Assembly: GCA_041164825.1 (NCBI GenBank) | Contig: JBEAOO010000316.1 | Location: 1-22,941 of the forward strand | Reading direction: 5' to 3' | Length of the DNA stretch: 22,941 nt | Source: JBEAOO01 sp041164825 | GTDB taxonomy: Bacteria > Pseudomonadota > Gammaproteobacteria > Burkholderiales > Burkholderiaceae_C | Shown here: positions 1 to 9,953 of the stretch, piece by piece | How the letters are laid out: each line of letters begins with the position of its first letter | Numbering within the stretch: position 1 is the first letter of the stretch | The notes under the pieces: generated by a model | What the model saw: only the letters and a program-made list of their open reading frames with translations | What the model was told of the DNA's origin: nothing | The model's database searches: none | Program-made: the position numbers and the translations under genes

Positions 1-31
1 CTGCGCACATCGGCCCGGCCCATCGCCGCCC
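1..31. repeat. Partial copy of stem-loop repeat family (cut by window edge)
   Basis: Positions 5-31 match 11040-11066, the right arm and its flank in the complete element at 10968-11066, at 26 of 27 bases. The single difference (A at 9, G at 11044) restores Watson-Crick pairing to that element's left arm. The preceding CTGC fits the arm/loop junction of the element at 83-176 read in reverse. I therefore infer a reverse-oriented copy whose loop lies outside the window. Only one arm is visible, so orientation and completeness are unproven. Confidence 0.5.
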
Positions 32-82
32 CTGCACACACCGCGGCATGCATGGACATGGCATGCCACCACCGGTTCGGGG

Positions 83-176
83 GAGCGCCGTGCCGCATTC
101 ACTTTGCGCAGGTCAAGGAGGAGCCGGCCGCAGGCCGGCGGGGGACACGGAGCAAAGTGAATGCGGCACGGCGCTC
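83..176. repeat. Long stem-loop repeat, 25-bp perfect inverted repeat with conserved loop
   Basis: The left arm at 83-107 and the right arm at 152-176 are perfect 25-bp reverse complements. Inside them lies a 44-base loop with its own perfect 7-bp hairpin (GCCGGCC at 123-129, GCA loop, GGCCGGC at 133-139). The two strands between stem and inner hairpin are purine-rich. GGTCAAGG (111-118) and GGACACGGAGCA (143-154, running into the right arm) recur in the element at 10968-11066, whose arms have a different sequence. No transposase or reverse transcriptase is adjacent. It could be a mobile or REP-like DNA hairpin, a structured RNA or a strong bidirectional terminator. The structure is certain from the sequence; the function is unknown. 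Confidence 0.85.
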
Positions 177-590
177 ACCTTGCGCCAGCCCAGGAACGGC
201 GTTCTCGCCGCAGTATCCAGAACCGAACTCCCCAGACATGCAGAACGCGTACGCCTGAACGCAAGCCCGCACAAGAGGACCCAGTCCGCCGCCACACCGC
301 CGGTTTTCAGGGTTCATCCCCTGCGTCGCACAGGGCAATTCATATAGCATTCCTGCAACACTTTGAGCGGGCGATGATGGACCTGCCGCAGCAGGATTCA
401 CCGGGCGTCAGGGTCAGGCTCGGCAGCATCCATCGCTGCTCGCATAAGCCCATGCGGTTTGCGAGTTTGAGGGTGCCGGGCCGGCTTCCATACTCGCGCC
501 ACCGCAACGCTTTTTGCCCTGCCCGCCACAGCTCGCCACCGCAACCGCCCATGCCCGTCCACCTCGTTTTGATTGCTCTCTCGACCCCCC
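177..590. other. Non-coding leader region upstream of the ABC importer operon
   Basis: Short open frames exist on both strands, but none has a recognisable domain, a convincing ribosome-binding site or a composition separating it from chance in GC-rich DNA. A small hairpin (CGGCG at 197-201, TTCT loop, CGCCG at 206-210) and a weak promoter-like pair (467-494) are all I see. The stretch most likely carries the promoter and leader of the downstream operon. Confidence 0.5.
467..494 (+). promoter_or_regulatory. Possible sigma70-type promoter for the ABC importer operon
   Basis: TTGAGG (467-472) and CATACT (489-494) are separated by 16 bases and lie about 100 bases before the ATPase start codon. 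Each hexamer matches the consensus at four or more positions. In a region with little other AT-rich sequence this is the best candidate, but such matches arise often by chance. Confidence 0.25.
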
Positions 591-1664
<1,074 letters not shown>

Positions 1665-1712
1665 CGCGGCACCTGTTCAGCCCCCCATTTTTCGCCCCAT
1701 CAGGAGACGACC

Positions 1713-2993
1713 ATGACCCGACTGACCTTCCGCACCACCGCCGCCGCTGCCGCCACCACCACGGCCCTGCTGGCGGGCCTGCTCAGCACCGGCCCCGCGC
1801 TGGCCGACACCGCCTTGCGCGTGTTCAGCGGCGGCCAAAACCAGCGCCCCGACCTGATGCGCAAGCTGTTTGACCAGTACCAAAAGGCCAACCCGGGCGT
1901 GATCATCGCCATCGAGACCGGCGGCGCCACCAGCGAGTTGCAGCGCCAATACCTGAGCACCGTGCTCAACGCCAAAGACACGGCGATCGACATCTACATG
2001 ATCGACATCGTCAACCCGGCGCAGTACTACGGCGCAGGTTGGCTGGAGCCGCTGGACAAGTACGTGGGCGGCCCGGCCGCGCTGAAGAGTTACCTGCCGG
2101 TCTACGCCAGCGCCAATCTGGTGGATGGCAAAGTGGCCGCCTTGCCGGCCTTTGCCGATGCGATGTTCATGTACTACCGCAAAGACTTGCTCACCAAATA
2201 CGGCATCAAAGAGCCCAAGACCTGGGACGAACTGGCGGCAGCGGCCAAGCAGATTCAAGCCGCTGAAAAAAACCCGAACCTGCAAGGGCTGAGCATTCAA
2301 GGCGCGCCCATTGAGGGCGCTGTGTGCACCTTTTTGCTGCCGTACTGGAGCCAAGGCAAAGCGTTCAACGACGCCACAGGGCGCCTGTCGCTCGACAAAC
2401 CCGCCGCCGTCAAGGGCATGAAGATGTGGCTGGATCTGGTTGACCAGGGCGTGATCAAAAAGAACGTGGCCGAGGTGAAAACGCCCGACACCGTCAACGA
2501 GTTCAAAGCCGGCAATGTGGTGTTTGCCGTCAACTGGGCCTTCGCCTGGGATCGCTTCCAAACCGACAAAGATTCCGCCGTGGCCGACAAGGTGGGCGTG
2601 ATTCCGCTGCCGGCCATGGCCGGGGGCAAAAGCGCCACCTGCGTGGGCGGCTGGCAATGGGCGGTGAGCGCCTTCTCCAAACAGAAGGCCGAAGCGGCGA
2701 AGCTGGTGAAGTTCATGGCCACACCTGCCGTGTCGCAATTCTTGGCGCGCGAGGGCTCGCTGCTGCCCACCTCAGAGGCCGGGTTCAAGAGCGCAGACGT
2801 GATTCGCAAAAATCCGTGGTTCCTGCAAGCGCTGCCGGTGGTGGTGGCCGGCAAGAGCCGCCCGCTGAGCAAAGACTACGGACAGGTCAGCGACGTGGTG
2901 CGCACCACCACCAGCGCGGTGCTGGCGCGCAGCAAGACGCCGACCGAGGGCGTGGATGAGATCGAATCCAAGCTCCGCCGCGTCATGCGCTGA
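1713..2993 (+). CDS. ABC transporter substrate-binding protein, extracellular solute-binding family 1
   Basis: This is the periplasmic binding protein that captures the substrate and delivers it to the permeases encoded downstream. The 426-residue precursor starts with a classic Sec signal (MTRL then an Ala/Thr/Leu-rich core) with a likely cut after GPALA near residue 31. The mature part has the family 1 pattern: a RVFSGGQNQR start, TAIDIYMIDIVNPAQYYGAGWLEPLD, and AMFMYYRKDLLTKYGIKEPKTWDELAAAAKQIQ, as in maltose/trehalose-type binding proteins. The start is supported by AGGAGA upstream of ATG 1713. Its position between the ATPase and two MalF/MalG-type permeases confirms the assignment. A nested palindrome follows the stop codon and could protect this transcript's 3' end. 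Sugar or polyol is the likely ligand class, but that is inference from family membership. Confidence 0.92.
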   Translation: MTRLTFRTTAAAAATTTALLAGLLSTGPALADTALRVFSGGQNQRPDLMRKLFDQYQKANPGVIIAIETGGATSELQRQYLSTVLNAKDTAIDIYMIDIVNPAQYYGAGWLEPLDKYVGGPAALKSYLPVYASANLVDGKVAALPAFADAMFMYYRKDLLTKYGIKEPKTWDELAAAAKQIQAAEKNPNLQGLSIQGAPIEGAVCTFLLPYWSQGKAFNDATGRLSLDKPAAVKGMKMWLDLVDQGVIKKNVAEVKTPDTVNEFKAGNVVFAVNWAFAWDRFQTDKDSAVADKVGVIPLPAMAGGKSATCVGGWQWAVSAFSKQKAEAAKLVKFMATPAVSQFLAREGSLLPTSEAGFKSADVIRKNPWFLQALPVVVAGKSRPLSKDYGQVSDVVRTTTSAVLARSKTPTEGVDEIESKLRRVMR

Positions 2994-3006
2994 GGCGCTG
3001 AGGTGC

Positions 3007-3128
3007 GGAAGGGTGAACGACGCGGCTGCGCCACCCGATCTCAGGCCTGCGCTGCTCGCCGTACGCCAGTACGGCTGCGCTGCTCGGCCTGACCTGGGGC
3101 GGCTCGCTGCGCTTCGTTCAGCCCTTCG
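3007..3128. repeat. Nested palindromic repeat between binding-protein and permease genes
   Basis: A large imperfect inverted repeat (GAAGGG at 3008-3013 against CCCTTC at 3122-3127, with about 30 further mostly pairing bases) encloses TCAGGCC (3041-3047)/GGCCTGA (3086-3092). That in turn encloses GCCGTAC (3058-3064)/GTACGGC (3069-3075) with a GCCA loop. The segment between the two inner stems is the same 10-mer, TGCGCTGCTC, on both sides (3048-3057, 3076-3085), forming a symmetric internal loop. This is REP-like. E. coli carries REP palindromes at the equivalent malE-malF position, where they stabilise the upstream mRNA; a similar role here is inferred. Confidence 0.7.
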
Positions 3129-3177
3129 ATGCAGCCCGTTCCTGTTCGCCACGTTTGACCCTGAATCTCCGCAGCCC

Positions 3178-4092
3178 ATGATCCGCCGCAGCTGGTTTTC
3201 CCGTCTGGCCGACCCGAGCGACCGCACCCTCGCGGTGTGGCTGCTCGCGCCGGCGTTTGTGCTGCTGGCGCTGATCGTGGTCTACCCGATCGGGCGGCTG
3301 CTCTGGAACAGTTTTTTCGACCTGCGCCTGAGCAACGGCCCGGCCGGGGCCAAGTTTGTCGGCTGGGAAAACTACAGCCTGGTGCTGCAGGACCCGGAGT
3401 TCTGGCAAGCCACCTGGCACACGCTGCTGATCACGGCCATCACCGTGCCCGGCGCGTTGGTGGCGGGCTTGGCGCTGGCGCTGCTGGCCAACCTGCCCTT
3501 CAAGCGCCGCTGGCCGGTGCGGCTGGCGCTGCTGCTGCCGTGGGCGCTGCCGCTGTCGTTTGCGGGGCTGATTTTTGCGTGGTTCTTCCACACCGAATAC
3601 GGCGTCGTCAACGATGTGTTGCGCCGCCTGGGCCTGGGCAGCCAGACCGACCCGACCATGTGGCTGCTGCGCCCCAACTGGGCCTTTGCCGCGATTTGTT
3701 TGACCATCATCTGGAAGACCAGCTCATTCATGGCGCTGATCCTGCTCGCCGGCTTGCAGATGATCCCGAAGTCGCTGTATGAGGCCGCCGAGGTGGACGG
3801 CGCCAACCCCTGGCAGCAGTTCTGGCAAGTGACGATCCCGATGCTGATGCCCAGCATCGTGGTGGCGCTGATCTTTCGCACCATCACTGCGCTGCAAACC
3901 TTCGACATCCCCTACACCATGACCAAGGGCGGGCCGGGCACCGACACCCGCACCCTGGCCATGCTGATCCACAGCACCACCATCGATTACCTCGACCTCG
4001 GCTACGGCTCCACGCTGGCGGTGCTGATGTTCGTGATGTCGCTGGCCGTCACCGCCGTGTACCTGCGCCACGTCGGCCGACAGGCCGCCTGA
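3178..4092 (+). CDS. ABC transporter permease, MalF/UgpA type
   Basis: This is an inner-membrane permease subunit pairing with the next gene's product to form the translocation path. The 304-residue protein has six hydrophobic segments; the first (AVWLLAPAFVLLALIVVYPIG) follows a short cytoplasmic N terminus. It carries the EAA loop that docks on the ATPase (YEAAEVDGANPWQQFWQVTIPMLMPS, from about residue 201). The C terminus contains FDIPYTMTKGGPGTDTRTLAMLIH, characteristic of CUT1 permeases. ATG 3178 gives the expected N terminus, MIRRSWFSRLADPSDRTLAV. The frame is open further upstream, but that part lies in the palindromic intergenic repeat and does not look coding. The gene is separated from the binding protein by 184 bp and from the next permease by about 22 bp. 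Confidence 0.92.
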   Translation: MIRRSWFSRLADPSDRTLAVWLLAPAFVLLALIVVYPIGRLLWNSFFDLRLSNGPAGAKFVGWENYSLVLQDPEFWQATWHTLLITAITVPGALVAGLALALLANLPFKRRWPVRLALLLPWALPLSFAGLIFAWFFHTEYGVVNDVLRRLGLGSQTDPTMWLLRPNWAFAAICLTIIWKTSSFMALILLAGLQMIPKSLYEAAEVDGANPWQQFWQVTIPMLMPSIVVALIFRTITALQTFDIPYTMTKGGPGTDTRTLAMLIHSTTIDYLDLGYGSTLAVLMFVMSLAVTAVYLRHVGRQAA

Positions 4093-4114
4093 GCTTCACC
4101 GATCCCGACTCACC

Positions 4115-4951
4115 GTGTCCATGCAACGTCTTTTTTCCAGCCCCGCATTGCGTCTGGCGGCCGCCACCATGGTGGTGGTCAACGGCTTTTTCCCGGCGCT
4201 GTGGATCTTGGCCACCTCGCTCAAAAGCGAGGCCGAGCTGGTGCAAAAGCCCATCAGCTGGTGGCCGCAATCGCCCACGCTGGGCAACTACGTGCGCGCC
4301 TTCACCGACCAGCCGCTGCTGCACTACCTGGGCAACAGCCTGATCGTGGCGCTGCTGTCCACCGCGCTGTCGCTCTTGGTGTCGGCCTTGGCGGCCTATG
4401 CGATTGCGCGACTCAACCTGCGTCGCCGCCAGCTCATCCTCACCGCCATCGTGGCGTCGAGCATGTTCCCGCTGGTGACGCTCTTGGTGCCGATCTTCGA
4501 GACCATGCGCGCGCTCAACCTGCTCAACACCTACACCGCGCTGGTGCTGCCCTACACGGTGCTCAATCTGCCGGTGTGCACGCTGGTGCTGGTGAGCTTT
4601 TTCCAGAGCATTCCGCGCGATCTGGAGAACGCCGCCATGATCGATGGCTGCACGCGCCTGGGCGCGCTGTTCAAGATCGTATTGCCGCTCTCGGCGCCGG
4701 GCGTGTTCACGGCCGGCATCCTGGCGTTCGTCAATGCGTGGGATGAGTTCTTGTTGGCACTGAGCCTGAATGCCAGCGCCAGCATGCGCACCTTGCCCGT
4801 GGGCGTGGCGCTGTACCAAGGGGAGTTCAGCTTCCCGTGGCCGATCATCTCGGCCGCGCTGATCGTCGCCATCGTCCCGATGGCCTTGCTGATCGCGTTC
4901 TTTCAGGAGCGCGTGATTGGCGGGCTCACGCAAGGCGGATTGAAGGGCTGA
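4115..4951 (+). CDS. ABC transporter permease, MalG/UgpE type
   Basis: This is the second inner-membrane permease of the CUT1-type importer. The 278-residue product has six hydrophobic stretches, a periplasmic loop typical of MalG proteins (SLKSEAELVQKPISWWPQSPTLGNYVRAF) and a clear EAA motif (LENAAMIDGCTRLGALFKIVLPLSAPG) for contact with the ATPase. The last third holds FVNAWDEFLLALSL, a standard MalG signature. The start is either GTG 4115 or ATG 4121, two codons later; neither has a strong ribosome-binding site. It is the last gene of the operon and ends 12 bp before the convergent cupin gene. No sugar-catabolic enzyme or LacI/ROK regulator is encoded nearby, so the substrate remains open. 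Confidence 0.92.
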   Translation: MSMQRLFSSPALRLAAATMVVVNGFFPALWILATSLKSEAELVQKPISWWPQSPTLGNYVRAFTDQPLLHYLGNSLIVALLSTALSLLVSALAAYAIARLNLRRRQLILTAIVASSMFPLVTLLVPIFETMRALNLLNTYTALVLPYTVLNLPVCTLVLVSFFQSIPRDLENAAMIDGCTRLGALFKIVLPLSAPGVFTAGILAFVNAWDEFLLALSLNASASMRTLPVGVALYQGEFSFPWPIISAALIVAIVPMALLIAFFQERVIGGLTQGGLKG

Positions 4952-4968
4952 GCCCGGCAACGCTCAGC
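4947..4968. terminator. Short stem-loop spanning two convergent stop codons
   Basis: GCTGAGC (4947-4953) and GCTCAGC (4962-4968) form a perfect 7-bp stem with an 8-base loop. The stem covers the stop codons of both the permease (+) and the cupin gene (-). There is no T tract on either side, so termination is only suggested by position. Confidence 0.3.
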
Positions 4969-5455
4969 GGGCTGACGGGTAGGGGCTGCCGTCCTTGTGC
5001 AAGAACTGCCAGCGGCCGTCCACGCGCACGGCCTGCAGGTCGTCGTCGGGGTAGCTGGCCTGATCGCCTGGCGTGCGGTCGCCCACCTCGAGGTAGAGCA
5101 CCTCGGCATCGCTCTCATTGAGCAGCCGGTGGGCATCGCCCGTGCCGGCGGCAAATCCGGCGCACATGCCCGGTGCCAGCGGAGTCAGCCCGGCGTTGGT
5201 GTGCAAGGTTGGGTGGCCTTGCAGCACATAGATGAACTCATCTTGCCGCGCGTGCGCATGGCGCAAGGCCGACATGGCCCCGGGCGCCAACCGCGTGAGG
5301 TTGACGCCAAAGTTCGTCAGCCCAAACACATCGCCCAGCACCTGCTTGGCGCGCCCGGCCATCATCGACGCGAAGGGCTCGGGGTAGTTGGACGGGGTGC
5401 TGCGCAGCGGCGCATCGGCCGCCAACAAGGCAGTGGGAAACACGCGATCGGACAT
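4964..5455 (-). CDS. Cupin domain-containing protein
   Basis: This is a single-domain cupin of 163 residues, probably cytoplasmic. Motif 1 reads LRHAHARQDEFIYVLQG, giving His66, His68 and Glu73 as metal ligands. Motif 2 reads GMCAGFAAGTGDAHRLLN with His109 as the fourth ligand. A metal-bound beta-barrel is therefore intact, but members range from isomerases to sugar-binding or regulatory proteins and no reaction can be named. ATG 5455 is supported by AGGAGG just upstream on the minus strand; the frame extends further, but that part lacks family features. It is convergent with the ABC importer, so it is probably not co-expressed with it, and divergent from lspA. Confidence 0.8.
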   Translation of the reverse strand: MSDRVFPTALLAADAPLRSTPSNYPEPFASMMAGRAKQVLGDVFGLTNFGVNLTRLAPGAMSALRHAHARQDEFIYVLQGHPTLHTNAGLTPLAPGMCAGFAAGTGDAHRLLNESDAEVLYLEVGDRTPGDQASYPDDDLQAVRVDGRWQFLHKDGSPYPSAR

Positions 5456-5484
5456 GGCGAACGACCTCCTGGCGTCAAGTGGAA

Positions 5485-5557
5485 CAAGGGCTCTGCTCGA
5501 GTGCGCGCCCGGCGCCCGGATCACCAGGGCGCCTGCGCTGTCACCACAAGGCCCTTG
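5485..5557. repeat. Nested inverted repeat in the cupin/lspA divergent region
   Basis: CAAGGGC (5485-5491) pairs with GCCCTTG (5551-5557), GCGC (5503-5506) with GCGC (5535-5538), and GGCGCCC (5511-5517) with GGGCGCC (5527-5533) around a 9-base loop. All three pairings nest. The position between two divergent starts suggests a transcript leader structure or operator-like element. There is no direct evidence of function. Confidence 0.5.
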
Positions 5558-5632
5558 CTTTATATCCGGCGCCTGTGCGGCCCCAGCCTTGCGAGGCCGC
5601 TACAGTTGAGGCCAAGGTTACTTTCGCTGTTC

Positions 5633-6148
5633 ATGGCTACCAAAAAAACTCCCTCCTCGCGCGGCTCCTCGCGCTCGTCCTCCGGCCTGGGTGTGTGGCT
5701 GGGCATCGCAGCGCTGGTCGTGGTGCTCGACCAGTTCACCAAGGTGCTGGTGCTGGGTGAGTTCCAGCTCGGCGACAGCCGCTTCATCACCAGTTGGTTC
5801 AACCTGGTCCGGGTGCACAACACGGGTGCCGCGTTCTCGTTCCTCGCCCATGCGGGCGGATGGCAACGCTGGTTTTTTGTGGGCCTGGGCGTCGCGGCCA
5901 CGGCCGTCATCGTCTGGATGCTGCGCCAGCACGCGGGCCAGCGCTTGTTTGGCTGGGCGCTGTCGCTGATTCTAGGCGGCGCCATCGGCAATGTGATCGA
6001 CCGGCTGGTGCACGGCTACGTGGTCGACTTCATCCAGGTGCACCACAGCGGCTGGTACTTCCCGTCGTTCAACATCGCCGACAGTGCCATCACGGTGGGC
6101 GCGGTGCTGTTGATCTTGGACGAGTTGCGGCGCGTGCGCCGAGGCTGA
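5633..6148 (+). CDS. lspA: Lipoprotein signal peptidase (signal peptidase II)
   Basis: This inner-membrane aspartyl protease cleaves the signal peptide from diacylglyceryl-modified prolipoproteins. The 171-residue product has four membrane segments and all conserved boxes: an early LDQFTK, then VHNTGAAFSFL, GGAIGNVIDRLVHGYVVDFI and SFNIADSAIT. The catalytic aspartates correspond to Asp132 (VVDF) and Asp150 (IADS). ATG 5633 gives MATKKTPSSRGSSRSSSG before the first membrane helix. This Ser/Arg-rich start is a little longer than in E. coli LspA but within the normal range. In many Betaproteobacteria lspA follows ileS; here it instead follows a divergent cupin gene, and an AarF/UbiB-like gene lies 10 bp downstream. 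Confidence 0.97.
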   Translation: MATKKTPSSRGSSRSSSGLGVWLGIAALVVVLDQFTKVLVLGEFQLGDSRFITSWFNLVRVHNTGAAFSFLAHAGGWQRWFFVGLGVAATAVIVWMLRQHAGQRLFGWALSLILGGAIGNVIDRLVHGYVVDFIQVHHSGWYFPSFNIADSAITVGAVLLILDELRRVRRG

Positions 6149-6158
6149 GCGCCACACC

Positions 6159-7856
<1,698 letters not shown>

Positions 7857-7935
7857 CCCTCTCAAAAGTAGGGGTGTGCACGGTGGTGGCTGGGCCCGCG
7901 CGTGGTTACGCTGGCTCAAACATCCGGAGGCATCG

Positions 7936-8805
7936 ATGGCCGCCAGCAGCACTGCCCTCACCCCCACCGAACCGATTGCCGCCCTGAGCCCGGACGATCC
8001 CACGTCGCGACCCGTGCCCGAGGGCGGCACCGATGCGACCAGCGGCCAGTCCAGCGCCTTCGACATCGAACTGCGCGCCCTGCCGCTGAACGCGCCACTG
8101 CAGTGGCTGGCGGCGGGCTGGCGCGATTTCACCCGCGCGCCCGGCATCGGCCTGTTTTATGGCGCTTGTTTTGCGGGCATGGGCTGGCTGCTGCTCACGG
8201 TGTATGAGCATGCCCCGGCCTACATGCTGTGGCTCTCGGCCGGTTTTTTGCTGATGGGCCCGGTGCTGTGCCTGGGCCTGTATGACGCCAGCGCCAAGTT
8301 GGAGCGCGGCGAGCGGCCCGACCTCGGCGACTCGCTCACCGCCTGGGACACCTGCACCGGCACGCTGGCCATTTTTGGTGGCGTGCTGCTGATCTTGGAG
8401 ATGATCTGGGGCCGCGCAGCGCTGATCGTTTTTGCGGTGAGCTTTGACGGCATGCCCGATTTCAAGGGCTCGCTGATGAAGCTGATCGACCCGGAAAACA
8501 TCGGTTTCATCGTCGCCTACTTGGGCGTGGGCGCGATCTTTGCGGGGCTGATCTACGCGATCAGCGTGGTCTCGATCCCGATGATCCTGCACCGCCAAAC
8601 CGATGCCGTCACCGCCGCCCTCACCAGCCTGCGTCTGTGCCTCAGCCAGCCGCTCGTGATGCTGCTGTGGGGCGCCACGCTCACCGTGCTGGTGGTGCTG
8701 GCGATGCTGCCCTGGTTTGTGGGCCTGCTGGTGGTGGGCCCGGTGCTGGGGCATGCCTCCTGGCATGCCTACCGCGCCGCGGTGAAGGACCGATTGAAGG
8801 ACTGA
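7936..8805 (+). CDS. DUF2189-type multi-pass membrane protein
   Basis: This is an integral inner-membrane protein of 289 residues with no assigned activity. A polar N-terminal stretch of about 50 residues precedes LPLNAPLQWLAAGWRDFTRAPGIGLFYGACFAGMGWLL, the start of the DUF2189 region. About six hydrophobic helices follow, including LILEMIWGRAALIVFAVSFDG and AMLPWFVGLLVVGPVLGHASWHAYRA near the end. ATG 7936 is supported by GGAGG at 7926-7930, whereas the frame open from 7786 overlaps the preceding gene in another frame and is not needed. It lies 79 bp after the AarF-like gene, so co-transcription is possible. Recognition as DUF2189 is from memory of the family pattern. Confidence 0.8.
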   Translation: MAASSTALTPTEPIAALSPDDPTSRPVPEGGTDATSGQSSAFDIELRALPLNAPLQWLAAGWRDFTRAPGIGLFYGACFAGMGWLLLTVYEHAPAYMLWLSAGFLLMGPVLCLGLYDASAKLERGERPDLGDSLTAWDTCTGTLAIFGGVLLILEMIWGRAALIVFAVSFDGMPDFKGSLMKLIDPENIGFIVAYLGVGAIFAGLIYAISVVSIPMILHRQTDAVTAALTSLRLCLSQPLVMLLWGATLTVLVVLAMLPWFVGLLVVGPVLGHASWHAYRAAVKDRLKD

Positions 8806-8831
8806 TCTGGGGCGCTGACCGAACGCGCTGA

Positions 8832-9827
8832 TCAGGGCAGCAAGATGCTGCAACCGGTGGTCTGGCGCGCTTCCAAATCACGGTGCGCCTGGGCCACGTC
8901 GGCCAACGCGTAGCGCGCGGTGACGGGAATCTTCACCTGCCCGCTCTGCACCATCGCAAACAGCTCTTCGGCCATGGCCTGCGTGCGCTCGCGGGTGGCG
9001 ATGTGCGTGAACAGCGTGGGGCGGCTCACGTACAAACTGCCCTTGGCGGCCAGCACGCCGATGTCCAGCGGCGGCACCTTGCCCGAGGCGTTGCCATAGG
9101 TGGCGAGCAGGCCAAACGGGGCCAGGCAGTCGAGCGACTTCATGAAGGTGTCGGCGCCCACCGAGTCGTAGACCACCTTCACACCGGCGCCACCGGTGAT
9201 GTCGCGCACCCGCGCCACAAAGTCTTCGCTGCGGTAGTTGATGGTGTGGCTGGCGCCCATGCTGGCGGCCAAGGCGCACTTCTCATCGCTGCCTGCCGTG
9301 CCAATCAACTGCAAGCCCAACGCCTTGGCCCATTGGCACGCAATCAGGCCCACGCCACCGGCGGCGGCATGGAACAACACAAAGTCGCCCGCCTGCAGCC
9401 CGCCTTGCGGCAGCGTGCGGCGCAGCAGGTATTGCGCGGTGAGGCCCTTGAGCATCATGGCTGCGCCCTCGTCAAAACTGATCGCGTCGGGCAGCTGGAC
9501 CACGCACTTGGCCGGCATCACGCGCAGCTCGCAATAGCTGCCGGGCGGGTTGCTGGCGTAGGCCGCGCGGTCGCCCACGGTCAGGTGCGTCACGCCCTCG
9601 CCCACGGCCTCGATCACGCCCGCGCCTTCCATGCCCAACGACAGCGGCAGCGCGTTGGCGTAGAGCCCCGTGCGCTGGTACACGTCAATGAAGTTCAGGC
9701 CCACCGCGTGGTGGCGAATGCGCACCTCGCCCGGGCCGGGCTCACCCACCTGCAGGGTGACGAGTTGCATGGCCTCGGGGCCCCCAAAGGCGGTGATCTG
9801 GACGGTGCGGCTGGCGTGTGACGTCAT
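8832..9827 (-). CDS. NADPH:quinone oxidoreductase, zinc-independent MDR family
   Basis: This is a medium-chain dehydrogenase/reductase of the QOR class, a soluble enzyme that reduces quinones with NADPH. The 331-residue product starts VQITAFGGPEAMQLV, has HHAVGLNFIDVYQRTGLY and GMEGAG in the GroES-like domain, the nucleotide-binding loop AAAGGVG (154-160) in the Rossmann part, and VYDSVGADTF. It lacks the zinc-ligand cysteines of alcohol dehydrogenases, as expected for QOR. ATG 9827 has AGGAG a few bases upstream on the minus strand. The frame remains open far upstream, but that part is antisense to the EamA gene and low in complexity. It is divergent from the EamA transporter, with 126 bp between starts. 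Confidence 0.93.
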   Translation of the reverse strand: MTSHASRTVQITAFGGPEAMQLVTLQVGEPGPGEVRIRHHAVGLNFIDVYQRTGLYANALPLSLGMEGAGVIEAVGEGVTHLTVGDRAAYASNPPGSYCELRVMPAKCVVQLPDAISFDEGAAMMLKGLTAQYLLRRTLPQGGLQAGDFVLFHAAAGGVGLIACQWAKALGLQLIGTAGSDEKCALAASMGASHTINYRSEDFVARVRDITGGAGVKVVYDSVGADTFMKSLDCLAPFGLLATYGNASGKVPPLDIGVLAAKGSLYVSRPTLFTHIATRERTQAMAEELFAMVQSGQVKIPVTARYALADVAQAHRDLEARQTTGCSILLP

Positions 9828-9953
9828 CGGGTGTCTCCTCTGCGGGGTGGGTATGAAGTCGGGTATCGTGCCAGTGATTCGGCTCGGGCGCACAACGCAG
9901 GGGCTTGCCCTTCGCTGTTGATTCTGTTGCATCTCTGGATTCGCGTCTGTCGC

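Noticed and set aside
83..176. Retron msr/msd or DGR-type element
   Set aside because: The long stem-loop resembles such structures, but no reverse transcriptase, template/variable repeat or effector gene lies nearby.
3048..3085. Start of a CRISPR-like array
   Set aside because: TGCGCTGCTC occurs only twice and forms the internal loop of a palindrome. There are no further repeats and no cas genes.
5558..5567. TTTATATCC as a -10 box for lspA
   Set aside because: No -35 box at a suitable distance in either direction; the hexamer match alone is weak.
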